Below, piece by piece: positions 8,701-13,616 of a stretch of DNA of 13,616 nucleotides. The translations under genes and the position numbers were made by a program. This DNA comes from Clostridia bacterium (GTDB taxonomy: Bacteria; Bacillota; Clostridia; Christensenellales; CAG-917). Under the pieces are notes generated by a model. It did not search any database and was not told where the DNA came from. It saw only the letters and a list, made by a program, of their open reading frames with translations. Positions within the stretch are counted from its first letter, which is position 1, and each line of letters starts with the position of its first letter. The DNA is taken from the NCBI GenBank assembly GCA_900754695.1, contig CAAEDU010000106.1:1-13616 (forward strand). Direction: 5' to 3'.

Positions 8701-11700
8701 CTACATCATGCCCGAAGGGCTTGCCCTTACTCCCGTCAACGGCGCGGGAGAAAAGGGCGTCTACATCGAGGTCACGGGCAACGTCACCGGCAAGATAGAG
8801 CAGTTCACGCTCAGCTCCGCGCACATCAACTTCATGTTCGAGCCTGCGGGCAGGACCAAGGTGTATGACGGCAACGGCGTGTTCGATGTGCCGTTTGAGT
8901 TCAACGACACCATCAAGAAAGAGTTGGTCGAGGGCTTTGACTTCGGCTCCATCGGGTTGGAGTTCGCGGGCGAGACGGACAAGAACGTCGGCGACCATGC
9001 AATGAAGATCACGGGTGTCAGCATCACGGACATCACCAACTTCCGCCTCGGTATGACGCTCAACGGCACCGATGTCGGCGAGGGCGGTACGGAAACGGGC
9101 TACGCCACCATAGAGGGCATGATCAACGGCCTTACGGGCGGCAAGCCTTTCTCCATCACGCGCGAGACGCTCACCTTCGACGTCGCGTTTGAGGGTGTCA
9201 ATGTGTATGCGGGCTTGGAGACTCTTTCCGCCACCACCCCTGCCACCATCTACGGCGTCATCGATGGCGAGGAACTCAACATCACCGCCTCCACCTACAA
9301 GTACGCGAAAGCGACGGCGGAAGGCGGATACGAGACGTTTGTCTACGTGCAGGCGGAGCGTTTCGATGAGGCGAGCGGCAACTACTATCACGATGTCCTC
9401 ATCACCATCACCGTCAGTACGGGCAACGGATTTGACTGGAACAACTACACCCTCGAAGGGTTGAACAAGGTCGATGGCAAGGACAACGAATTCACCGTGT
9501 TCCGCGAAGGGGCTGCTATCCTCAACCCCAAGCAGGTCACCCTCAACCTTTCGGAGATCTCGGTCAAGGACGGTGGCAAGGTCTATGACGCCACCACGGA
9601 CATCGAGCTGATCTTCCCCGAGAAGGTCTACGAGGATGGGCAGTTCTTCGACGGCGACCTCGCCAAGCTCGACTTCACCTACACCGCGGCGCTCGACAAC
9701 GCCAATGTGGGCACGAGAAATGTGAAAGTCTCCGACATCAAGCTCGTCCTCAAGGCGGCGAACGAGACGGAGACCTACATCCTCGACAGCTACAGCATCA
9801 AGTTCAGCGGTTCCTTCCCCAAGACGGCGGTCGTCAAGCCCGCCGAGGTCGCGGTGGAGTTCACCATCCCCGACAAGACCTATGACGGCACTCGTTTCGT
9901 CAATATGTCTGCCGCCGTGGGCACGCTCGTGGCGCCCGAAAACTCCGGCAGAGACACTTGGTATGTCGCGGCAGAGCAATTCGTCAACAACTACTATGTC
10001 AGCATCGTGGCGGCGTATTACGACGACGCGAACGTCCTGCGCGGCTCCGACGGCAGCTCCGCCTATAAGGACGGCACCGTCATCGGCTTCGAGCTCGTGT
10101 GCACGCAGGGGACTTCCAACTATGTCCTCGTCGGCGTGGAGGGTGAGGAGGTGGAGGTGCTCTACGACCTCTACAGCTTCCCCGCGGGCACGAACATCTC
10201 CTCTGCATATGAGTATATCGAGGGCGTCGTCACCGAGGGGCGCAACACCTATTATCTCGTAAAGAACCTCTACAACGAAGCCGCACAGGCGGTGATCGAC
10301 ACCTTGGGCGGCGAGCTGTATGACACCCGCGCCTACAACACCGCGGCGGCAAAAGGCAAGATCCTCCCCGCGCAGATCGACTTCAAGGTCGTGATCACCA
10401 ACCCCGATGCGTTCACCAAGCATTTTGACGACACCACGGCGCTCGTCACCGAGCCCAAGCTCGGCACTGATTACCGCATCATCGTGGAGCAGATCGGCGT
10501 CAGCGACATCACCGGCATCACGATCAGCTTCTCCGGGGCTGCGGTCGGCAGACAGGATGTCATCTTCGCGGTCTCTCAGACGGCGGACAGCAACCCGAAC
10601 TACAGCTTCAACGCGGGCGACAGCTATACCGTGAAGGGCGGCGGGAATATCAAAAAATTCAACGGCAATATCGAGGCGACGATCTCGGACGGCATCACCG
10701 CCACTTACGGTGGGACTATGCCGAGCATTGCGGTGAAATATTCTTACATGGCCACTAACGATGAGATCGTGATCACCGTCGACGCCGAGGGCAACGCCTA
10801 TGTCACTTTGGAAGGCTGGATGAAATTGTTCGGTCATGATGCCGCTGCCTACGAAACCGCGGATGTCATGACGAGACGCTATACCAATGCGAACGGCGAG
10901 TGGCAGCAGAGCAATGTAGGCAAATATATCCGCATCACAGGCAAGTTCGGCACTCCGACCCTGCTCACCGAGAAGGGCGGCGACAAGTTCGTCGACAAGG
11001 ACGGTCTCGTGTGCGTGAATGCCGACACCTACGCCGAAGCCTATCTCGATGTTAAAGCGGACAGCTTTAATTTCAACATCGCTCCGGCATCCGTGACCAT
11101 AGAGGCAAAGGGCCTGCGCGTCTATGTCACCAATGCGGGTGAGGACGGCAACTTCACGGCGGACTACTTCGTCGGCAAGCTTCCCGTCCCCGTCTTCGGG
11201 CTCTACATGGTGGGCGAAGTGCACGACCTCGCGGCGTTCGACAACTGGGCGGCGGTGCAGAAGACCCTGCGCGGACAGTTCATGAACGGCGACATCGCTC
11301 TCGCGAACACCGATGTGCCGACCGACGGCAACTATGTGCTTAAAGTCACTACGACCACGGGCAACTACAATGTCATCATCGTGACCGAGGCGGGCGAAAC
11401 TGCGGAGCACAAGCTCGTCATCACCATACCAGAGCTTGACAAGACGCAATACAAGGTCAAGACCAATCTCAAGCGGCAATATGAGCTCGGCGCAGACGGG
11501 CAGGGCGTAGCGCTCGGCGAGAGCGATCTGCTCAACGCCACCGCGGTCGCTGACGACAACAACACCTTCTCCATCACCTGGAAGGACGCGAACGGTAGTG
11601 AGTTCGAAGCCGCGCCCTCCGATGTCGGCACCTACAACTGGGTGCTCACCGTCACGAAGAAGATCGGCGGCTCGTATGATTACACCTACGCAGGCGAGTT

Positions 11701-12952
11701 CACCGCTAATGGCTCTTTCACCATCGAGCAGCGCAAGATCACCGTCTCGCTGAAAGAGTCCGTGGGCTTCACCTACGACGACGGCAAGGAGCATGTCATC
11801 ACCAAGGCTGACCTGACCGCTAAGGACGCGGACGGCAATGCGGATGAGTTCATCGCTCTCATCAGCGACACCATCACTTATCTCCGCAACGGCACGTCGT
11901 GCACCGACATGACCAATGCGGGCGGCTACACCGTCGTGCTCGAGTTTGTCGACAGCCCCAACTACGAGCTCGTCAACAATGTCGGGACGGTCTATGTCAA
12001 GGCGAAGCCGATCACCGTCACGGTCGATCCCGCCAGCAAGGTCTATGACGCCACCAACGGCATCAACGGCAATGTGGGCATCTCCTTCACCGCGGAAGGC
12101 GCGGATGCGAGCGACTTCTCCGTCGTCTACCGCAGCGCGGGCAATGTCGTCGGCGCCATCACTACGCCCGGCATCTACACCTACACCATCGTCTCCAAAG
12201 ACCCCAACTACACCGTCAGCGGAGAGAGCACGGGCAACTTCAACGTCCAGATCTCCAAAGTGACCTACACCAAGGATGACATCGATTACGTCACCATCAC
12301 CTTCGGCAGCCCCGTCGCCGTCAACTACTATCTCAACGATACGGCGGTCGCGCAGGGCTCCGGCTATTGGAACATCGTCGACGCCAATGTCCAAAAGCTC
12401 GCGGGCGAGGACGGCGGGCTTGTCACCAACGGCATCATCCGCATCGAGATGAGCAACAACAACGGCGTCGTCAGCACCGTCCCCGGCGGGGTCACCGTCA
12501 CGGCTCGCATCCCCGCAGGCGTCGGCAGCGACTTCACCCTCTACCGCGTCACCTCCTCCGGCGGGCTTGAGGTCGTCGAGGACTACACGGTCGCGAACGG
12601 TGTCGTCACTTACACCACCGACTACATCTCCAACCTCGTGTTCGTCGGCACCGCGCCTGTGGCAGGGTTCCCGTGGTGGATCATCCCCATCATCGCGGCG
12701 GCACTCGTCCTCACCCTCGCGCTCGCGATCCTCATCGCCGTGCTCGTCAAGCTGCACCGCGCTCCCGATCCCATTCCCGTCGAGGTCACGCCCATCGACT
12801 CCATCATGCCCGAGCCTCCCGTTCCCGCTCCCGCGGCACCGGTCGCGCCCGTCATAGTGGAAGTCCCCGCGGCGGACATCGCGCCGACCGTCTATGATGC
12901 GCCGGCGGCGGTGAGCAAGCACAGGCAGCCGCCCATCATCGGCATCCGCTAA
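2795..12952 (+). CDS. Giant secreted surface protein with MBG/YDG Ig-like repeats and a C-terminal membrane anchor
   Basis: The 3385-residue product is probably an adhesin or stalk on the cell surface; its ligand is unknown. Residues 1-52 are a signal peptide (basic start, hydrophobic 18-38, possible cleavage after AEA at 50-52). Residues about 53-298 form an aromatic- and glycine-rich N-terminal domain with two cysteines (C177, C211) that I cannot assign. Residues about 300-1130 are beta-rich and unassigned. From about 1134 to 3150 there are repeated Ig-like units. MBG-like YG motifs occur near 1237, 1337, 1560, 1680 and 2638. YDG-like motifs (KVYDG, KTYDG, KVYDAT and variants) occur near 1793, 1902, 2024, 2264, 2363, 2544, 2994 and 3084. 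Residues about 3229-3288 (VTVTARIPAG, FTLYRVT, TTDYISNLVF) resemble the membrane-proximal module of many Firmicutes surface proteins. One transmembrane helix spans 3294-3318, then KLHR and a 67-residue Pro/Ala/Val-rich tail. I see no LPXTG motif, so anchoring is by the helix. The frame is intact over 10 kb. Confidence 0.92.
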   Translation: MRKSRNGQRRAFAAFTKFSVLLMCFATVFALVLTAGVFDIGGSDMNANVAEADTSGGSVNAMTFSTAADGSELVTQVQNDMHSSKTGDFTYTINLGDQGVSAQSYTSIHGWASNAQNVEYYSSGHNSSFGGRETGTHGPLTYTSVQVALNIQTPQIFLSWASRYAIDVTFSGTLYTCNEGQTTSNNRGFGMGIVGSGSAMNAKTFASYDWCDGGDHDANGGTFFLDDWRRPAGWITSSSTYWTGRLFNTSRSAVSLSSDMTNLTAVLFRESGGSERTGIYAENVYFTFTIHKDSVTPSNNASDNNAPRAELASAVDESYITAGNIGNYAQGELIGSIGQIAGAPVLSDNHVDLTAGATRKGSIGVDEVGVDNKYAKKVQLNINEINADGGNASVTQATYYAGLAGITVGGNELSPTLYPTSAQGAVQDGAFSYGGGSDNGYFVWKVNDQGRTSGTLTLYFNDNVENLDIKVADSGGTALTLTVTVGGIKTGGDDLTGSASITDESRMKDANSASFDGLTWEWDDLTPVFANMGSGADAQIWFYAVQKFESADAAANYNGTLFSATEGNSGITPIGFTDADGRWTAASGLTAAGKSGFDFTTGLLYGVAPVNGGSATGNGYYRFEFYPMNYAGYLSKTPVVRLVKADVGIAEPEVTLSYNTSSESGNPLVAGTQNDGRILDDQGAYISTDLTVTIAFAANISGNKVSVMGADGVNYIFLIGADGGIKGVYTVLNNALQDASGWTPGAEYSMTGSVFDKVVVSASVEDETKTMTVTAVYTAPADKITEKTHTFTIYTNADDTSGQAMANCLSDYDTDWEGWTTDDNVSGNGTRLWFDHIGIDDVTFGDEYAGETTGVIPAGDARNWFTNEWEYGGDLTISTKDEYQYIFYKLAYYTEDFSNPEGTSGDYAAVKGEFGDNAYFESTGVEVIATGGWTLLDSGVRIDFTNIAETQAGYYVVYVITADRASHFNFTAFGVLVDATDYVIRAEYDAETLSVLGDIDPFGLNEIGEQTLKRGGLYTFKPQLKDEYIVAGAHMYVPYQVKKAVLNDATSGYNYVYIYSHAANDTTGVFKENYLRANYLYASIAEGDDGTGIGLDLDVDRNSVTQLPAANGQTAIVFSFRQVVNVSFDSTVEYTGEYIPITVNAYDLNGGQVTIAEGNEPYNKPKYQGTGTYEEGVVTNAGSYDFLLDYKSTNFDIDSYLEHSQYYVLAATPTVKLNVSKVELFLNAKLNPGTLYYGDVTGDNAVEKLGLDYNEITGGLVGQDAGKTFDGLTGKSVVASVVGASSGVYLDAGSHNVTVAFSTTNYNVDVNWTSDQVMQIAKRELAFTVDSPANVTYGDAMPTEYTLRVPKSAFGFDSKGEGLPGLGLYQNAAGVESLINKTVTENGDHWVFSVPQSDFAAFTANGAGRYDVGTYTIEGFKGTFFINNIVLSMADGGEGTFEVTPRTITISPAIPTAPYNVEDASEVEGFTFNISGTPETSAYGLSGRFTAGGTTGVENQYHIVGDLENFTSADNEYKEGNVTIAFPEDQSGWVFSINIITAAGQFVIEFTGADIFTVAYGELFDAEAIAANAGGSYYTVLYYPKEGESYATEPTAIPEGVTLTVTITAAGYQADDLYANHAGNYNLTVSALAENANTEDFYTYAYRIADGAPLPSYVTVETLQAKATVSNAGELLSKPYGANDPTIDPDALFTFAFTSAHQELLDAFIAANGTIRVRGIGTTWNRTASVGKYDYNWSNCTFHTSAGDIASGDIRFEIEDDADVKFEITPKVLDFNALVESGGILVTAAGKDYDGETAAEGASLSFASGDTIVVAGEVALGYDANYWNGTGYVAEVGSGYAVRFANIVLTGAGVNNYTLVIADEAEGYGFYFDYNGTDGEGFGISPEAVTFLTTFFSVFKTFDGGTGMKQDNIAFNPGTGFEAFGNSWSLVEGKFDSANAGTGILVTFKILCPEVVYPNVTDEYPIGAYYIMPEGLALTPVNGAGEKGVYIEVTGNVTGKIEQFTLSSAHINFMFEPAGRTKVYDGNGVFDVPFEFNDTIKKELVEGFDFGSIGLEFAGETDKNVGDHAMKITGVSITDITNFRLGMTLNGTDVGEGGTETGYATIEGMINGLTGGKPFSITRETLTFDVAFEGVNVYAGLETLSATTPATIYGVIDGEELNITASTYKYAKATAEGGYETFVYVQAERFDEASGNYYHDVLITITVSTGNGFDWNNYTLEGLNKVDGKDNEFTVFREGAAILNPKQVTLNLSEISVKDGGKVYDATTDIELIFPEKVYEDGQFFDGDLAKLDFTYTAALDNANVGTRNVKVSDIKLVLKAANETETYILDSYSIKFSGSFPKTAVVKPAEVAVEFTIPDKTYDGTRFVNMSAAVGTLVAPENSGRDTWYVAAEQFVNNYYVSIVAAYYDDANVLRGSDGSSAYKDGTVIGFELVCTQGTSNYVLVGVEGEEVEVLYDLYSFPAGTNISSAYEYIEGVVTEGRNTYYLVKNLYNEAAQAVIDTLGGELYDTRAYNTAAAKGKILPAQIDFKVVITNPDAFTKHFDDTTALVTEPKLGTDYRIIVEQIGVSDITGITISFSGAAVGRQDVIFAVSQTADSNPNYSFNAGDSYTVKGGGNIKKFNGNIEATISDGITATYGGTMPSIAVKYSYMATNDEIVITVDAEGNAYVTLEGWMKLFGHDAAAYETADVMTRRYTNANGEWQQSNVGKYIRITGKFGTPTLLTEKGGDKFVDKDGLVCVNADTYAEAYLDVKADSFNFNIAPASVTIEAKGLRVYVTNAGEDGNFTADYFVGKLPVPVFGLYMVGEVHDLAAFDNWAAVQKTLRGQFMNGDIALANTDVPTDGNYVLKVTTTTGNYNVIIVTEAGETAEHKLVITIPELDKTQYKVKTNLKRQYELGADGQGVALGESDLLNATAVADDNNTFSITWKDANGSEFEAAPSDVGTYNWVLTVTKKIGGSYDYTYAGEFTANGSFTIEQRKITVSLKESVGFTYDDGKEHVITKADLTAKDADGNADEFIALISDTITYLRNGTSCTDMTNAGGYTVVLEFVDSPNYELVNNVGTVYVKAKPITVTVDPASKVYDATNGINGNVGISFTAEGADASDFSVVYRSAGNVVGAITTPGIYTYTIVSKDPNYTVSGESTGNFNVQISKVTYTKDDIDYVTITFGSPVAVNYYLNDTAVAQGSGYWNIVDANVQKLAGEDGGLVTNGIIRIEMSNNNGVVSTVPGGVTVTARIPAGVGSDFTLYRVTSSGGLEVVEDYTVANGVVTYTTDYISNLVFVGTAPVAGFPWWIIPIIAAALVLTLALAILIAVLVKLHRAPDPIPVEVTPIDSIMPEPPVPAPAAPVAPVIVEVPAADIAPTVYDAPAAVSKHRQPPIIGIR
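2954..3690 (+). other. N-terminal domain of the giant protein with lower GC and different codon use
   Basis: Three 60-base lines counted by hand here (from 3001, 3121 and 3301) have 48, 42 and 42 percent GC. Lines from 4201 and 8101 have about 72 and 67 percent, though one at 5401 falls to 48. In-frame TCA, TTA, CTA and CGA codons occur here, while TCA, TTA and CTA are absent from 6152 to 12922. The encoded segment (about residues 53-298) has a different amino-acid style, rich in Trp, Tyr, Ser and Asn, and ends just before a TPSNNASDNNAP linker. This suggests a separately acquired or fast-evolving distal head domain; the boundary near 3690 is approximate. Confidence 0.6.
6185..12240 (+). repeat. 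Array of about 14 Ig-like MBG/YDG units within the giant gene
   Basis: Each unit starts with a short Tyr-containing motif (V/K-x-Y-G or K-V-Y-D-G/A) and most end with a NAG/NVG-x-Y/H-x-V strand followed by a linker strand such as ITPKVLDF or KPITVTV. The units are strongly diverged in protein sequence. A few keep DNA-level identity: 9576-9596 and 12036-12056 share the same 21 bases over the KVYDATT/N start. Such arrays usually act as a rigid stalk holding a binding domain away from the cell. Unit borders are read by eye and approximate. Confidence 0.75.
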
Positions 12953-13076
12953 ACCGCGCTATTTTGCGTGATACTGCGTCAGAGCCGCGTCCCCGACCGC
13001 TCACGTACGGAAAGTACGCCACGCGCCCGGGAGACGCGGCTCTTCCTTGTCTGACGCTAAAATATCGCGGTTTAGC
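12948..13076. repeat. 129-base compound palindrome overlapping the giant gene's stop codon
   Basis: GCTAAACCGCG (12948-12958) pairs with CGCGGTTTAGC (13066-13076). After one mismatch the stem continues as TATTTT with AAAATA and GCGT with ACGC, with one bulge. AGAGCCGCGTC (12981-12991) pairs with GACGCGGCTCT (13033-13043). At the tip, CGTAC GGAAA GTACG makes a small hairpin. The TAA stop at 12950-12952 lies in the left arm. It may end or stabilise the giant transcript, but there is no U-run, so it is not a standard intrinsic terminator. It could equally be an interspersed repeat inserted at the gene end. Confidence 0.85.
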
Positions 13077-13078
13077 AA

Positions 13079-13153
13079 GCTGACGCTCTCATTTGGATGC
13101 AGAACGCGAAAACGGGGCGCTGACAAAGTTATGCGCCGAATGAGAGCGTCAGC
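13079..13153. repeat. 75-base palindrome with 15-bp perfect arms
   Basis: GCTGACGCTCTCATT (13079-13093) is the exact reverse complement of 13139-13153. An inner hairpin GGCGC (13116-13120) with GCGCC (13133-13137) lies in the loop. It starts 2 bases after the previous palindrome, and both contain CTGACGCT, so they may belong to one composite repeat. Confidence 0.85.
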
Positions 13154-13248
13154 CAACATACACTTTTTCGGAGACGGAATAACGAAGACCCCGAGCGTGA
13201 CGTCCATAGACACGATGTTATCTCGTTCGGAGTGGAGCCGCTCACCAA

Positions 13249-13278
13249 GCGCTCACAGGGCGAAGCCCTCTTGAGCGC
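13249..13278. repeat. 30-base hairpin
   Basis: GCGCTCA (13249-13255) pairs with TGAGCGC (13272-13278), and inside it AGGGC (13257-13261) pairs with GCCCT (13265-13269) around a GAA loop. No U-run follows, so I do not call it a terminator. Confidence 0.75.
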
Positions 13279-13292
13279 AAAAGGGAGCAGAT

Positions 13293-13315
13293 TTTCTTTT
13301 GGACGCCAAAAGAAA
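13293..13315. repeat. 23-base hairpin with 10-bp perfect stem
   Basis: TTTCTTTTGG (13293-13302) pairs exactly with CCAAAAGAAA (13306-13315) around the loop ACG. Confidence 0.8.
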
Positions 13316-13323
13316 CAAAAGCG

Positions 13324-13402
13324 GCAAGGGGCTGTTTTCCGAACGGGGTCCCCACCGAAAAAAGTTTCGGTGGGGTATTTGCGCCCCTTGCAACCCGGAA
13401 AC
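13324..13402. repeat. Nested hairpins with a possible pseudoknot
   Basis: GCAAGGGGC (13324-13332) pairs with GCCCCTTGC (13383-13391). Inside it is a stronger hairpin, CCCCACCGAAA (13350-13360) with TTTCGGTGGGG (13365-13375), loop AAAG. In addition GTTTTCCG (13334-13341) can pair with CGGAAAC (13396-13402) with one bulged base. That pairing crosses the first stem and would make an H-type pseudoknot. The pairings are seen in the sequence; folding in the cell is inference. Confidence 0.7.
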
Positions 13403-13448
13403 TCCTCATACCCCCCACAGACGAAAAGCGAGCAAGAGGGGAACAACC

Positions 13449-13468
13449 GCCCCCTTATCTAAGGGGGC
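13449..13468. repeat. 20-base hairpin with 8-bp perfect stem
   Basis: GCCCCCTT (13449-13456) pairs with AAGGGGGC (13461-13468) around the loop ATCT. Confidence 0.78.
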
Positions 13469-13568
13469 AAAGGGGATTCGTCAACAAGCGGAAAAAAGAG
13501 ATGAGAACAAGCATACATCAAAAGACAAGGCGGAGATCATAAACAAAGCATGTAGTTTTGCAATTAAG

Positions 13569-13593
13569 GCGGACGGCAAGGAATGCCGTCCGC
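13569..13593 (+). terminator. Possible intrinsic terminator near the right edge
   Basis: GCGGACGGCA (13569-13578) pairs exactly with TGCCGTCCGC (13584-13593) around AGGAA. The plus strand continues TGTTTATGAATTTT, only moderately T-rich; the minus strand continues CTTAATTGCAAAAC, which is weaker. It could end transcription coming from the left, or from a gene to the right on the minus strand. Neither gene is visible close by. Confidence 0.5.
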
Positions 13594-13616
13594 TGTTTAT
13601 GAATTTTAACTTTTCG

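Larger units (their letters stand above)
12953..13616. other. 664-base gene-free region dense in palindromes
   Basis: No reading frame here looks like a real gene: those present on both strands lack ribosome binding sites, overlap several palindromes and encode low-complexity Arg/Ser/Pro-rich or Cys/Phe-rich strings. The region instead holds at least seven inverted repeats, listed separately: 12948-13076, 13079-13153, 13249-13278, 13293-13315, 13324-13402 (compound), 13449-13468 and 13569-13593. Between 13470 and 13568 I see nothing beyond AT-richer sequence that may lead to the next gene. Confidence 0.7.

Noticed and set aside
6149..12922. A 2257-codon open frame on the minus strand opposite the giant gene
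   Set aside because: It is in exact codon register with the sense gene, its product is a low-complexity Asp/Arg/Val/Gly-rich string, and it has no ribosome binding site. It is explained by absence of TTA, CTA and TCA codons in the sense frame.
13001..13462. Small reading frames on both strands downstream of the giant gene (for example 13001-13213 and 13129-13446 on the minus strand, 13047-13274 and 13232-13462 on the plus strand)
   Set aside because: They overlap each other and the palindromes, lack ribosome binding sites and show no protein-like pattern, so repeat DNA is a better explanation.
13501..13542. A 13-codon frame starting ATG at 13501, possible leader peptide
   Set aside because: It has no convincing ribosome binding site, no run of one regulatory amino acid and no clear attenuator; the hairpin at 13569 has only a weak U-tract.

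Overview
The window looks like a stretch of chromosome from a GC-rich Gram-positive-type bacterium, most likely an uncultured member of the Clostridia (Bacillota). This is an inference from strong GGAGG/GAGGTG ribosome binding sites, an acyl-CoA synthetase that resembles clostridial homologues, and a very large single-pass surface protein built like those of gut Firmicutes. All three genes are on the plus strand.

Layout. (1) 3-1565: the 3' part of an AMP-forming acyl-CoA synthetase, cut by the window edge and closed by a strong intrinsic terminator at 1583-1612. (2) 1614-2594: a self-contained unit made of a RAYT/Y1-type HUH transposase gene (1745-2512) flanked by two near-identical perfect palindromes in opposite orientation. 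The outer edge of the left palindrome supplies half of a consensus -35 box for the transposase. (3) 2595-2794: a G-rich leader with a good promoter, a 34-base perfectly alternating pyrimidine-purine tract and a clear ribosome binding site. (4) 2795-12952: one gene for a 3385-residue secreted surface protein. It has a signal peptide, an N-terminal domain of clearly different base composition, a long middle region, a long array of MBG/YDG-type Ig-like domains, a juxtamembrane beta module, one C-terminal transmembrane helix and a 67-residue proline-rich cytoplasmic tail. (5) 12953-13616: 664 bases with no credible gene but very dense in palindromes, starting with a 129-base palindrome that overlaps the stop codon of the giant gene and ending with a 10-bp hairpin.

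The three genes do not look like a functional operon. The synthetase has its own terminator, and the transposase unit and the surface-protein gene each have a plausible promoter. The parts most worth attention are the transposase-palindrome unit, the mosaic N-terminus and unusual leader of the giant surface protein, and the palindrome cluster downstream. I see no CRISPR array, tRNA, rRNA or recognisable defence system.
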